Shown here: positions 23,204 to 36,258 of the stretch, piece by piece
Layout: each line of letters opens with the position of its first letter
Numbering within the stretch: position 1 is the stretch's first letter
Source: Manihot esculenta
Taxonomy: Eukaryota; Streptophyta; Magnoliopsida; Malpighiales; Euphorbiaceae
DNA length: 64,000 nt
Reading direction: 5' to 3'
Assembly (NCBI RefSeq): GCF_001659605.2
Contig: NC_035174.2
Span: 26,175,027 to 26,239,026 of the forward strand
Notes under the pieces: generated by a model
Seen by the model: the letters and a program-made list of their open reading frames with translations, nothing else
Told to the model about the DNA's origin: nothing
Database searches by the model: none
Program-made: the position numbers and the translations under genes

Positions 23204-25959
23204 AGGAGTTGAAAGAGCAGCTTCAAGAGTTGGTAGATAAGGGTTTCATCCGCCCTAGTACCTCACCTTGGGGTGCTCCAGTGCTGTTTGTCAGAAAGAA
23301 GGATGGATCCCTCAGACTTTGTATCAACTATCGACAGTTGAACAAGGTCACTACCAAGAATAAGTATCCCTTGCCTAGGATCGATGATCTATTCGACCAG
23401 CTAGCTGGAGCAGGTTGTTTCTTTAAAATAGATCTGAGATCCGGGTATCATCAGTTGAGAGTCAGAGAAGCAGATGTGCCAAAGACAGCTTTCAGGACCA
23501 GATATGGGCATTATGAGTTTTTGGTAATGTCGTTCGGGTTGACTAACGCCTCTGCAGCATTCATGGATCTCATGAATAGAGTGTTCAGCGAGTATCTGGA
23601 TCACTTTGTTATTGTCTTCATCGATGATATCTTAGTGTATTCCAGAGATGCAGAGGAGCATGCCCAGCATCTGAGGATAGTTCTGCAGACACTGAGAGAG
23701 CATGGATTATATGCCAAGTTCTCGAAGTGTGAGGTTTGGTTGAGGAGCATTTCATTCTTGAGGCATGTAGTGTCAGCAGAAGGTATCGAGGTAGACCCCA
23801 AGAAGATAGAGGCTGTAGCTAACTGGCCTAGACCCACATCAGTGACTGAGATTAAAAGCTTTTTGGGTTTAGCAGATTACTACAGGAGATTCGTTCAAGA
23901 CTTCTCGAAAATAGCTGCTCCGCTGACCAAACTAACTCAAAAGAACCAGAAGTTTGTCTGGTCAGATCAGTGTGAGGAGAGCTTCGAAGAGTTGAAAAGA
24001 AGATTAACATCAGCACCGGTGTTAGCTTTGCCAGTCAGTAATGAGGACTTCACAGTGTTCTATGATGCGTCCAGAGTGGGACTAGGTTGTGTTTTAATGC
24101 AAAAGGAAAGGGTAATCGCTTATGCTTCGAGGCAGCTAAAGAAGCATGAGTTAAATTATCCCACACATGACCTAGAGATGGCAGCAGTTATCTTTGCACT
24201 CAAGATGTGGAGGCATTACCTTTATGGGGTTAAATGCGATATCTTCACTTATCACAAGAGTTTGCAGTACATCTTGAGTCAGAGAGAGCTAAATATGAGG
24301 CAGAGAAGGTGGGTAGAACTGCTCAGTGACTATGATTGCAAGATCCAGTATCATCCGGGTAAGGCGAATGTTGTGGCAGACGCCTTAAGCCGGAAATCAC
24401 TTGGCAGTTTATCCCACATAGCAGCAGAGAGAAGACCAGTGGTGATGGAGTTGTATAAGCTCATCGACGAAGGGCTACAACTCGAGTTGTCTGGTACATG
24501 TGCGTTGATAGCACAGATGAGAGTGACACCAGTGTTTCTAGAGCAGGTGGCTCAGAAACAACATGAGGACCCTGAGTTAGTAAAAATTGCCAGGACTGTT
24601 CAGTTAGGCAACAATGCAGAGTTCAGATTTGACAACCAAGGGATCCTTCGCTATGGGAGTCGACTATGTGTACCAGATGACATCAATTTGAAAGGAGACA
24701 TTATGAGGGAAGCTCATAATACAAGGTACAGTGTTCACCCAGGAGCCACTAAGATGTATCAAGATCTGAAGAGAGTGTATTGGTGGCCAGCTATAAAGAA
24801 AGAAGTGGCACAGTTTGTGTCCGCCTGTGAAGTCTGTCAGAGGGTGAAACTAGAACATCAGAAGCCAGCTGGAATGCTTAACCCACTGCCGATTCCAGAG
24901 TGGAAATGGGAGAACATAGCTATGGATTTTGTAGTGGGCTTACCGGCAGCATCCAACAGACTAGACTCTATATGGGTGATTGTGGACAGACTGACTAAAT
25001 CTGCTCACTTCATTCCTGTTAGGAGTACTTACTTTGTGGATAAGTTAGCACAGGTCTATGTGGAAGAGATAATAAGGTTGCATGGAGTCCCAGTGTCTAT
25101 CGTGTCAGACAGAGGACCTCAGTTCACCTCCAGGTTTTGGCAGAGTCTGCAGAGTGCTATGGGCACAAGGTTAGAGTTCAGCACTGCTTTCCATCCACAA
25201 ACTGACGGACAGTCAGAGAGGACCATCCAGACCATAGAGGATATGCTCAGAATGTGTGTGTTAGACTTTGGTGGTTCTTGGAGGTAGTATCTACCTTTGG
25301 TGGAGTTTGCCTACAATAACAGCCATCATGCTAGCATAGGGATGGCTCCTTATGAAGCTTTGTATGGGAGGAGGTGCAGATGACCCGTTTGCTGGGAAGA
25401 AGTAGAAGAAGCGGCTCTTGCAGGGCCAGAGTTAGTGGAAATCACCAGCAGGGTAGTGCCCATGATCAGAGAGAGAATCAGAACTGCTAAGAGCAGGCAG
25501 AAAAGCTATGCAGACATTCGCAGAAAGCAGCTAGAGTTTCAGGAGGGTGATATGGTTTTGCTAAAGGTGTCTCCAATGAAGGGAGTGGTTCGGTTTGGAA
25601 AGAAAGGTAAGCTAGCTCCACGGTACATTGGTCCCTTTGAGATCTTGCAGAAGATCGGGAATGTGTCGTATAAGCTAGATTTACCTGCTTCTATGGAGAG
25701 AATTCACCCGGTGTTCCATGTTTCTATGTTGAGGAAATTTGTGTCAGATCCGAGTAAGGTTCTTAGTGAGCCTAATATAGAGATCCTTGGAGATCTCACC
25801 TATGTAGAGCAGCCAGTACGGATTCTTGACACGCAGATCAGGAAGCTGAGGAACAAGGAGATTCCGATGGTGAAAGTCCTATGGAACCACCACAATATAG
25901 AAGAGTGCACCTGGGAGACACGGGAGTCTATGCTCCAGCAATATCCATATCTGTTTTGA
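23185..25959 (+). pseudogene. RT, RNase H, integrase and chromodomain of element B
   Basis: A 700-codon open stretch (23185-25287) covers RT ([18 protein letters not shown], catalytic FIDDILVYS), RNase H ([14 protein letters not shown], then [14 protein letters not shown]) and integrase (HHCC finger ending [23 protein letters not shown] and DGQSERTIQ supply D, D and E). A TAG at 25285-25287 (Gln in element C) and a TGA near 25381 interrupt the frame. The frame then runs to 25959 and ends in a chromodomain-like [18 protein letters not shown]. No RT or integrase catalytic residue is lost, so decay is recent. Confidence 0.9.
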
Positions 25960-25999
25960 GGTTAGTTTTCCTCCTTTTTGTGTGTTTCTTTGTTTGTGG

Positions 26000-26034
26000 A
26001 ACATTCGGGGACGAATGTTCTTAAGGGGGGAGAA
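26000..26034 (+). other. Palindrome and polypurine tract of element B
   Basis: The interrupted palindrome AACATTCGGGGACGAATGTT (26000-26019) is followed by CTTAAGGGGGGAGAA, the polypurine tract that primes plus-strand synthesis, directly abutting the 3' LTR. The same pair occurs in elements C and D. Confidence 0.88.
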
Positions 26035-28128
26035 TGTAATACCCGGCTAGAGTCTGGCATCAGAATTCCTGTAGTCCGGTAGAATCTCGGATGTCGGAAT
26101 CCTTTAGAAGGGTATAGATATGTTTTTCTCAAGTGTTTTGACATGTTTTAATGTTTTAAGTATAAAGGAAATGAGTGTTTTGAAAGAAAAGAGCCAAGGA
26201 AGAAATGCAAGGTTCAGCCGTCGAAGGTGAGTTTTCGGCCGCCGAACATGCATGGCATTCGGTTTCACATTTAGCCGCCGAAGGTGGTCTGGCCAGCCAC
26301 CTATAAAAGGCCCTAGGTCGGTGAAATGGATAAGTGTCTTCCATTTTCACAGGCGGAGGTGAGACCATGCTCTTTCTTGGGTGTGTTTCATGATTTCTTC
26401 AAATCTTTCCAAGTTTTGAGAGAGTTTTATAATTGTTTTGAAGGTTTTGAGCTTTAAACCAAAGTTTTGAAGTTTGAAGGCTTTGAGAGTGGATTTCTCC
26501 ATAACTCCACGTTAGGATCGCCTGTCCTCAAGATCTGTCAGAGGTAAGTGTGGATTCTTAGCTTCTCTTGTGATTTTTGAAGGTTTTATGGAGTTGTTTG
26601 GGTAGATATGCATGTTTAGGGTAAGTTGAGTTTTTTGGTTGATTTGTGGTCAAAGCATGTATTTGTGTTGTGTTGTTTTGTTTATTGGGGTTTTAAGTTA
26701 GTTTTGGACCCCTTTGTACCTATACTTGAGTATATGCTTGTTGTGGAGTGTTGAGATGCATGTTTGAGGGAAGTTTGGGGGAGTTATGCATGAGTTGGAG
26801 CAGGGTTTTGCCTAACTGGAGAACCCAGTTTCGCCCGCCGAAGAAGGGTTCAGCCTCCGAACATGCTAAGGAGGTGGTTTCGGCTGCCTAAGCTTGCCTA
26901 AGCTTGCCCCCGAAAGTTTGGACTTTCGGCTCTGGAGCGGGGTTTTGGCCGCCGAAGGTGCGGCCGAAGGTTAGGGACTTTCGTCTCTGGAGTGCCTTTC
27001 AGCCCCCGAACCTTGCCCCCGAAAGGGTTCGGCTGCCGAAAGTAGAAGTTCGGCCGCCGAAGGTGCTTGAGTTTCGTCTCTGGAAGGGACTTTCGGCCGC
27101 CGAACCTGCCGCCGAAAGTGCCCTGTCCAGCCTTCTTTTGCATGCTTTATGTGATTGTTTTAGGATTTTTTAAGGGGGGTTTTGGGGAGTTTTATAGAGT
27201 TGTTCTTAAGCTAGTTTGATCCCTCATTTGAGTCATCTGTGTAGGCATAGACCAGAGGAACCAAAGAGATCAACAGTGAGCACTGCTTCAGAGTCAGTTC
27301 AGAGGTAGCCAGAGGTGAGTGAAACTAAACTTAATCTTTTAATATGGCACACAGTTAATATTTTTCGCATACTCATGCATCATGATGATATGTAGTAGGT
27401 TGCTTGCACTAGTTGCACGAATATGGCGCATTGCATAATATGATGAATATGATGATGTGGATGGACCAAGGCGACCCCAATAGCCCTAGAGATGTTGTAA
27501 GACCTGGCCGGGCCAGGCATACTGACACTGGAGGGAATTTTGGTGGTCATGTCCATCCTTGAGATGAAATGTTTGTGTTGTGACGCATTTATGAGAGCAT
27601 GATTTATCACCTATTCTTCTTACTGTTCTACTCACTAGGCTATAATAGCTCATTCTACTCCCTTAACCCCAGTTTTGCAGGCTCAGAGTTCAGGGGAGGA
27701 TCAGCAGAGGTCAGAAAGAGTAAAGAGATGTGTAATAGATTAGTGTGGACATGTAATGTTATAAAGAGATGTAATACTTTTGTATAGTATGTGCTTGACC
27801 CAGATGTAATGTAAATCCCTTTTTGTATACATGGTCTGGTTATGGATATGTCTAGTGGATGGGTATGGATGACCAGGTTTAACATATACTGTGTGGACTC
27901 AGCTAGGGCTTGATGAGTGCTCTGGCAAGGGGGTCTGTGTACAGAGTTAGTGCATGCACAGGTTGAACCATGGAACAGGGTTGAGGTTTCAGTTTTTACA
28001 GGTTATCTTTGATCATGTATGAGATTGTACAAGTACTCAGAGAATATAGCAGGCTTGCTACGAGTCCGGTGACCTTAAGTCGATCTAGATCCTAGCGCCA
28101 GTAGCGGTCCGGTTTTCGGGTTGTTACA
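26035..28128 (+). repeat. 3' LTR of element B
   Basis: 2,094 bp, colinear with 17763-19901. Differences include one minisatellite unit at about 27490-27530 instead of three, a short duplication near 27440, and numerous substitutions (for example TTCAGCCGTCGAAGG at 26213 where the left LTR has an intact palindrome). TATA box at 26301-26310. Confidence 0.92.
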
Positions 28129-28133
28129 GTAAA

Positions 28134-31100
28134 ATTTTTGGCAACCTCTTTTTCAATATAAACAACTAAATTGTCAATAAGAAACTTGTCCTTTATTCTA
28201 TTATAAAGTGTGGTTTTTATAAGTTTCATTATTGAAAAGTATAGATCAATGGTTGTTATAGAAATTGAAAGAGTCAACACATTAATTTTATCGACTAAAT
28301 GGACTTTTGACTTTCCAAAAATCGGAAAGGCTTTGCATAACTCTAAAAGTGTTGATGAATTTTAAAAATTCATATGTTTAGTACATCTGGCTCATAATAT
28401 CTTAATTGAATAATTGCACCTTTTTTGCTCAATAAAGTTTGAAAAATATTTTAATTTTTAATATTTTGTATCTAATATATTTAATAAAGTTATTTTCTTA
28501 ATAATAATTATATTAACAATGTCAAAATAGCAAAATTATGAAATAAGTTCAAAAAATGAATTTGGAGTGATTTGAGTCGAAATAGGATAAATGACAAACT
28601 CCTATTTCTAAATTATTGATGCAAATAAAAACTAAAGTAAAATAAAATAAATTTTTAAATACAATTAACAAGAAAATTTACGTATCTCAAAGTTATAAAA
28701 TTATATTCTCCAAAAAATAATATTATAAAATTTAATTTTAGAGTTAATTACAAAAAATCTTAAATATAAAATAATCATTTACAATTCCACTAGGAATTTT
28801 AAAATTACTAATTAAACCCAAAACTTTTACATTATTATAGATCTTACTCTAAATTTTATTGAAATAGTGATAACGTGTAAAATGATATGGTAATTCTGTT
28901 AACTTTTAATGACATCGACAATAATAAGTTATATTTAAAAAAATGCATATTGGATAAAAAAAATTCAAAGGTTTGCAACTTTCACAATTATATTCTAACA
29001 TTAAAATCTTAGGCAATAAAGCCAATCCTTTCAAATTTGCCTCAATTTTAGCCAACGGCCATAATTAATTTTGATCATATTTTTTTGTAAGCCACATAAC
29101 ATCCTACATGAATTAATTTTAATATTTTTTAATTTTCACCTAAGTAAATTGTAAATCAGAATTAATTCATAATTAAGCTTATTAAATTCCCAAATTGAAG
29201 CCCTATCCCAATTCAAATAAATTCCTAATTCTATAAATCTCAAACACAACAGTAATCGAAAGGGCATTTAACATGGTGGTGAGTTTCTTCCAAGCACAAT
29301 TAATTTGAGGTATCTTTCTTCACATAGAGGACTCTTGCTTTCCAGCGCATTAAAAATAGCTTCTAATGCAATTTGTTCTTCACAAGTACAACCTGTAGTA
29401 GTCGTATAATCTATCATGTGCACAATGTTCATGCCCATCAAAAATCTAATGAGAAGATTTTACTCTTAACCTTTAAGAAGGTAATGCATTCTAAATTAAT
29501 GTATTTTGCTATTAAAATTTCTTGCAATATAGGTAAAATAAATATTATTAATTCAAGTGCTATATGATATGCAGGTAAGTAACTATAATTTTTTTGTTTG
29601 ATTTGATGATGAAATGCGACAAGAATCTAGGGAGAGGGTTTTATTTGATGTGCCATTGCATTCAAAGAAGATAATAAGTGCTCAATGGAGATTAAGTTGA
29701 AGTTTGTAAAAGAGAAGTTGCTGGGACAAAAAAAGAAATTTATGTATTAAATGGAGAAAAGGACAAGCTGATTTAGAAAATTCAACATGTGCACATTGAG
29801 TTATATAGGGAAAAATTGGTTAAGAAATTAATATTAATGAGTATACTAGTGGTGTGGTTTGCTATGTATGTATGGTTTTGTACAATGAAGGGAAACAATT
29901 ATCCAACTTTGTATCTAAACTGATTTGCAAATAAAATGAAATGAAATGTTTGTTAGTTTATTTTGTAGTGAATTTAATGTGAGTTAATTCAAAGTTATTC
30001 TGCTATCGTTGAATTGACTTGTATGAGAATATGAAACTTGAGCTATCTGTCTCTATGAATTTGTTGAATGGAGCAATTTGTGGTTATAATTACTTGGTAC
30101 TAGTTTGCTGCAAAATATCCATATACGAACTGTAATTTTACAATGCTACAGAATTTGCAGATATGTTCTTGAAAAATTGAGTGGATTTGTATTATTTTGC
30201 TTTTGTAATTAGTTGACTGGGTATTGGGATACTTGCTGCATAAAGGATGTATACTATTGGTAAATGATTAGCTGTCAATATTATTTTTAACATCTGTAAT
30301 GGGGTGTGAGAATTGTCTAGTAGATTTTCTATGGTCATAAGGGCAGACCTAATGACTGCAGGCTTCAATTTGGTTTTGAATCCACTGTTAAAGTTCCTGA
30401 TAAGAGATTGAATTTGCAGGAAATAAAAGAAATTTCAACAAAGTATTCAAGCAATAAAAACATCATTGCCAGAAGAAAATTCTTACTGCTTAACATTGAT
30501 TTAAGAGTAACATTTGATTTCCCATGACTGGCGACTGGTAGAATGTACTCCGAACTATGGAAAAAAATAATGGCAAAAAAACATCTGAAATAACTATCTT
30601 CAAGCTGTGTAACTGAAGATCTCTATCATTTTTTATAAAATAAGTCAATCTCAGCCTCTGCTACTTTTGATAATCACTAGCATAATCTGAGCAAGGAATC
30701 AAAATAAATGAAATTAAAGTCATCAAAATAATTTTAAATCACTTGATGTTTAGAGGCAAAATTTAAGTTTGCCAAAAGACAATACTTTTATTGCAAATTT
30801 AATTAATCCCATTTGATTCTTTCCTCCACAAGATCCATGGATATGAAGTTTCTTTATATCTAAAATGTCAATTGCTAAAATTATTACTTTGTACCAATTG
30901 CTAAGCTAATAATCAAATGCTTATGCGGATAAGCTTTTATCAATGAAATATAAAATTGTGGAAATTTGAAGATAAGCTCATCACCTAACCATTATTTGTA
31001 TACTTTTTGAGCAACAGGGATGAAGAGAAGAAAAAATAAATTCTATGCAGATTAACAAATTAGCTTTTGGAATATTTATTTCTGAAATTTTGAATTAATA

Positions 31101-32289
31101 TCTTCTTATTTTTTTTCCATTCCTTCTTGACCAAATAACAATATAGAATTTGTTTATTTTCGCTTATTTCACATGTTTCACTTTAACTCATTACTTTATT
31201 GTTCAACATTGTCATAATTTCTCCACCCAAATACTCATAGATAAAGGACAACTATAAAATCATCCACTTAATGGACAGTAACATGAACTTCATTCCAAAA
31301 AAAGAAGGAGACCACTTTCCCCAACTCAACGATCAAAAAACAAGTACATCATTTGAGCAAAAAACCAAACACCTAATCAATAAGCAACAATAATGAACTT
31401 CAAGCCAAACAAGAGGCATTAAAATCCTAAGTTAGCATATCAGATGCCCTTGTTAACCCATTATGAGAAATATTTAAAAATTTATAAAACTCTTAACTTT
31501 AACATGGAAAAACCATCACCAACTTAATAAAATTCATTAAATCTATTTGAGAATTGAATAAAAAAGAAATAATGAGATTGGACTAAGGTATACATATAAA
31601 CATTAGAATTTAGAGTAGTATTCAAATAAGCAATTGTAACAAAAAAGAGATAATCAAATGCAAAAAACTTGAAGCTATCTGCTGCATATTTACTCTAGAA
31701 CTGAAAGTTCCTTTATGTAGGATTACAAGCAAACTGAAAAGCTAAAAAGTAGAAAATTAAAGAGTAAGAAATTGTAGGTAAAACTAACATTAAAAGTATA
31801 AGGTTTTAATTCATATCTGTTTCCAAAAAACAAGAGGCCTATAGATTGGAGAAGAATTCTCATTTTGTACACACTTTCACAACCATCCAATAAAATAATT
31901 TTCAAAATTACTGTCAAAAGCCATGTATCCAAATCTATAATAGTTACTTGTGAACGTGTCTAAAACCATATGTTACAAACCATTTGTCCACAATCATAGT
32001 ATGTGCACAACATATCCAAAACTAAAATTGAAATTATTATACTATCTAAAATGATTACAACTGCATTATAGAATTTACAACCAATCATCATAGCTGCAAT
32101 ATTGAATTCACAACTAAGAAAAGAAAAAACTCTCTAGAACTACGTCTCTAAAACCATATATATATATCATTCGTTCCATAACCCAAAATAGTCTAACAAA
32201 AGTCATTAACTTGAACAGTGATCACAACTATTTGTGCATGTTTCTTTGACCAACATAGCCTAACAAAATCCTAATTGATAACAAAAGTT
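28134..32289. other. AT-rich intergenic spacer, no gene recognised
   Basis: About 4.1 kb with no frame above 70 codons that resembles a known family. Isolated short frames (for example around 29373 and 31723) have no recognisable domains and AT-rich codon use. The left terminus of the MULE may lie in the right part of this stretch, but no terminal inverted repeat was identified. Confidence 0.5.
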
Positions 32290-33902
32290 GTCAATTATTA
32301 CTTCTTTTAATTGGTAACTTCCTCCTGTTAATGGAAGATTGAGGTGGTGGTTTTGATCTTGCTGACTTTAATTCTTGAGTTAGTGAGTTTGGTGGCTGTG
32401 AACTAATAGGTTGTGATGATTGATCTTCTATGCTTGATTGCACCACTCTAGCTACTGCAGCAACATAAGATATAGACCATATACTATATTGACATAATTC
32501 TCTCCTGGCATCTGACATTAAAACAACCAAATTTCTTATTTTTTTAAATAAAATTTATAATTAAAATCAATTAAATATAATGAATTAAATTGCTTTTTAC
32601 CCTTGTATAAATATTTCCAATGTTCTCAAAAACTAATATCTCATAGTCTTGTTTTACCTATTATAACACAATAATTAATGGATTTTGTATTAATATTATA
32701 CAGTTATAAGTTTTGTACAAAAGAAAAGGCAATTACCATTCTCCTTTCTCTTGCAATTACATTTCTTGCTTCAGCGTCTATTGTTGGTTGCTTAGCATTT
32801 TTTTTCCTAGTTGATTGTACTTGAGGTATACTTGAGGATGACATTGATTTTTTTAGTCTGCCTCTCTTACTCTGTTGATATTAAATATAATAAGTAGAAT
32901 AATAATAAAAAGATTAACTATCAAATAAAAATTCAAGCAATGTAATTTAAGCATTTATCTTGGGTGGCATAGTAGCAGCTGGCAAATCTTTATTGGGGCA
33001 TGCTCTTTTATTGTGACTAGGTTACAGACAATATTGACATTTCATAATCAAGCCCTTCCTGCTCATGGTTCCTGATGCATTCTTGGGTTTTTCATTCACA
33101 TCCCTTTTTCTATTTTTTTGGGTCTTCCTGACATTTTTTGAAACTGTGGAGGCAATATAATTGGACCATTTGGATCTGGCCACATGTCAGATCCATTCAC
33201 AGGCTGCAATACATTTTGGTAAACAACTATATATTATGACTTGCTATAATATTGATCCACATAATCCACCATATCATGCTTCATAAAGTAAATACTTACT
33301 ATTCTATGCGTACATAGAATGCCAATCAAATCTCATTCTCTGCATGAACAAGACTTCCTAAGGATGCTCACCACAAACACACTTTCACCATTTGACACCT
33401 AAAACATGTTCCCAATAGCAGGCTTCACTATCCAGAACCTAGTTTCCAACTTAGAATCTTCTTTTTTTCTGATCCTTGGGCAGTTAGAATCACAACAATC
33501 CATAATGTTTTGCAAATTCCTGTATATCCTTTCTATTAAACTTGATCTGATCTCCTCCAACATTGAGATTATAAGCATTGTTCTTAGCTTATATATATAG
33601 GAATTAAAAGTCTCTGCAAAGTTTGAAGTCACAACATCACACTTAGACTAAGTATTAATGAAAGCCTTGCAAAACACTTTTGGGTCTTGCTTTATGAAAT
33701 CATCATATGCCTTTGGATCAATCTCTTTTAGTTCATTAACATGCTTCTTGAACTCAGTCTCATATGTAGCATATGCAGCCTTCCAAAATAGGCTCTTGTA
33801 TTCTTCTCCCTTGTGCATTTTCTTCCAACTAGCGTATATATGTCTTGCATAATTGCGATGCTCTGTATGGGGTACTAGTTCATGAATATCTTTAGTTAAG
33901 TC
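32290..33902 (-). pseudogene. MULE transposase, C-terminal part (SWIM and zinc knuckle)
   Basis: Minus-strand continuation of the Mutator-like transposase at 50934-52040. After an acceptor (GACAG, exon edge about 33902) the frame reads HELVPHTEHRNYARHIYASW and continues to CDVVTSNFAETFNSYI, the helical segment after the MULE catalytic core. A TAG interrupts before SKCDVV. The SWIM zinc finger (CSC...CTH, about 33290-33350) follows, with a TAG just upstream and a TGA within it, then LPPQFQKMSGRPKK (about 33110-33170) and a CCHC knuckle (CQYC...HNKRAC, about 32997-33045, one in-frame TAA). The tail to 32290 is Ser/Gln/Pro-rich. Decayed and inactive. Confidence 0.85.
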
Positions 33903-33930
33903 CTGTCATGCAAAATTAAATTATCAAATG

Positions 33931-33935
33931 ATTAT
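33931..33935. repeat. Left target-site duplication of element C
   Basis: ATTAT, matched by ATTAT at 50876-50880 on the far side of element C. This shows that element C with its nested D entered as one event at this MULE site. Confidence 0.93.
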
Positions 33936-36168
33936 TGTAACGCCCCGGAAATCCGGACCGCTACCGGCGCTAGGATCCGGGTCGACTTAAGGCCGCCGGG
34001 ACCCGTAGCAAGCCTGACATATAACCTGTAAACCTGTATAATCCCATACATGATCAACAACATGCATAAAAATTAAAACTTTTCTTCATACAAACTGTCA
34101 TCTACTAACTCAACCTGTGCATACTCTGAACATATACATAACATAGTCCCTCTGTGGGATCTCATCAAGCCTTAAAGGCAAAACAACCTGTGTTGAGTTA
34201 GTTTACATAAACCTCATAACATAAGATCATGTATATACAAAAGAGATTAACAATACATTATGGTCAAGCACAACTCTATCCTCAATAACCTCATTACATA
34301 ACATCCTGAATATTTTTACATTTCATCATAATACAATTGTCATGTCCACAAACTAACTATTACATACATATGACTTTTTCTCGTCTTGCCTTCTCTATCT
34401 ATCTCGTACCTGCAAACCTGGGGGTTAAGGGAGAGGGGTGAGCTAGATGCCCAGTGAGTAGAACTGTAAAAAGAATATTTAAAACATGCTATCATGAAAT
34501 GCGTCACTGCACAAATAAATCACACCACGGATGGACTGATTCAAAAATCCCTCAACTCCATGTCCGGCCCTATTATGGGCACCACAGGACTTCGTATTGC
34601 CCGGCCCTATTATGGGCACCACAGGACTTCGTACTCGGAGTTATTGCCCGGCCCTATTATGGGCACCACAGGTCTTCGTATTGCCCGGCCCTATTATGGG
34701 CACCACAGGACTTCGTATATAGAAGGCTAATGAATCATCCTAATGTCCATCCACTATCATCTATCACAACAATACAATGCGGCATAATCGTGAATTCTAA
34801 TGCAAACAACCTATAATATGTTCATGATGCATGAAGCATGCTAAAAGCATTTCATTTCTTAATTTAAAAGGTTAAGCTTAGTTCCACTCACCTCTGGCTG
34901 ATTCTGACAAACTTTGTAGCAGCTGGCTCACTGCTGGGGTCCTTGGTTCCTCGGGTCCGAACCTACACAGGTGGACTCCAATGAGGGACCAAACATACAT
35001 AAACATAACTCTAATATATTCCCCAAAAATCCCCTAAAACATCCTGAAAATATCACATAGAGATATGCATGAAGTGGCTGAACATGGCACTTTCGGCGGC
35101 ACCTTCGGCGGCCGAAAGTCCTGGACAGAGACGAAACTCAGGTAGGTTCGGCGGCACCTTCGGCGGCCGAAAGTCCCAGACAGAGACGAAAGTCTCTTTT
35201 CGGGGGCAACTTCGGCAGCCGAAAGGCCTGCCTCCCCAGCCATGTTCGGCGGCCGAAAGTGCCTTCGGCTGCCGAACCTGGTTTCTGCCAAAAGGCAGAA
35301 ACTTGGCTCCTTTGTGCATTTTCGCCTCCAAACTCACCAATCATGCATATATCTCAACCAAAACATGCATACAAGTTCCTAGGGGCCTCAAAACATCAAA
35401 TACCCCAACTACAACACTTCAAGCATACTCAAACATGTCACATTGTTCATAAATCACATAAAACCTAACATTTGCTTAAAAACTCATACAACCCTATACA
35501 TGCCATTCTACCCCATAAAATCACTTAAAATTTACTTAAAACACATGAGGAGCTTAAGATCGGCTCTTACCTCTTGAAGATCGAGAGGGAGACGACCTAA
35601 ACTTGGAGATCCACGAAAATGAGCTCCTGAGTTCCCAAAGCTCCCAAAACTTGGTTTAAATGTTCAAAACCTTCAATGCAAGCTTAAAACTCAAGAAAAA
35701 TGGTAGAGATTTGGAGGAAGAACACAAGAGTTGCAAAGGGAAGGTAGGAAGCTTGCTGTGGCCGAAAATGGGAGAAAGCTCGCCCATTTCGGCTAAGTGC
35801 CCCATTTATAGGTGGCTGGCCAGGCCACATTCGGGGGCCGAATGTGCCTCCGCATCCATGCAATGTTTGGCGGCCGAACTTGACTTTCGGCGGCCGAACC
35901 TGAACTGCCCTCACTCATGCTTTCGGGGGCCTAACGTGCCTCCAAAACGCATGCATGTTCGGCGGCCGAACTTGACTTTCGGCGGCCGAACCTGGGTTTT
36001 CCTCCAATGCTATTTTCATGCAAAAACTCCTTTAGTTTCATACTTTAAAACCATTAAAAACATGAAAACATTTTATAAAACATGTTTCTACCCTTCTAGA
36101 GATCTCCGACATCCGAAATTCCACCGGACGGTAGGAATTCCGATACCGGAGTCTAGCCGGGTATTACA
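33936..36168 (-). repeat. 3' LTR of element C
   Basis: 2,233 bp, minus orientation, 37 bp longer than its partner because it carries four rather than three minisatellite units (34563-34720). TATA box (minus-strand TATAAAT) at 35804-35810. Palindrome clusters lie at 35090-35280 (putative intron 1) and 35870-35995 (upstream of the TATA box). Confidence 0.93.
34563..34720. repeat. LTR minisatellite, element C left copy (4 units)
   Basis: Four units of about 37-45 bp, each with CGGCCCTATTATGGGCACCA and ending in CTTCGTA. The matching stretch at 49305-49425 in the other LTR has three units, so a unit was gained or lost since insertion. Confidence 0.93.
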
Positions 36169-36204
36169 TTCTCCCCCCCTTAAGAACATTCGTCCCCGAA
36201 TGTT
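36169..36204 (-). other. Polypurine tract and palindrome of element C
   Basis: On the minus strand the palindrome AACATTCGGGGACGAATGTT (36185-36204) precedes TTAAGGGGGGGAGAA, which abuts the 3' LTR at 36168. Same order and spacing as in element B. Confidence 0.88.
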
Positions 36205-36258
36205 CCTCACTTGCACACATAGCAAGGCAAAGAACATAACACACATAGGGATCTAACC

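Larger units (their letters stand above)
17763..28128 (+). mobile_element. Element B: Tekay/Del-like Ty3/gypsy retrotransposon, TSD GTAAA
   Basis: 10,366 bp including a 930-bp solo LTR insertion. LTRs are 17763-19901 (2,139 bp) and 26035-28128 (2,094 bp), starting TGTAATACCCGGC and ending TTACA. The flanks GTAAA (17758-17762 and 28129-28133) are a target duplication. A tRNA-Met PBS follows the left LTR and a purine tract precedes the right one. Gag, protease, RT, RNase H, integrase and a chromodomain-like end are all present but broken by frameshifts, a deletion and stops. The LTRs differ at many sites and in minisatellite copy number (3 versus 1), so it is older than C and D. Confidence 0.95.

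Noticed and set aside
34563..34720. Regularly spaced repeats that resemble a CRISPR array
   Set aside because: The context is a plant LTR, units are near-contiguous with no unique spacers, and copy number varies between the paired LTRs. It is a minisatellite.
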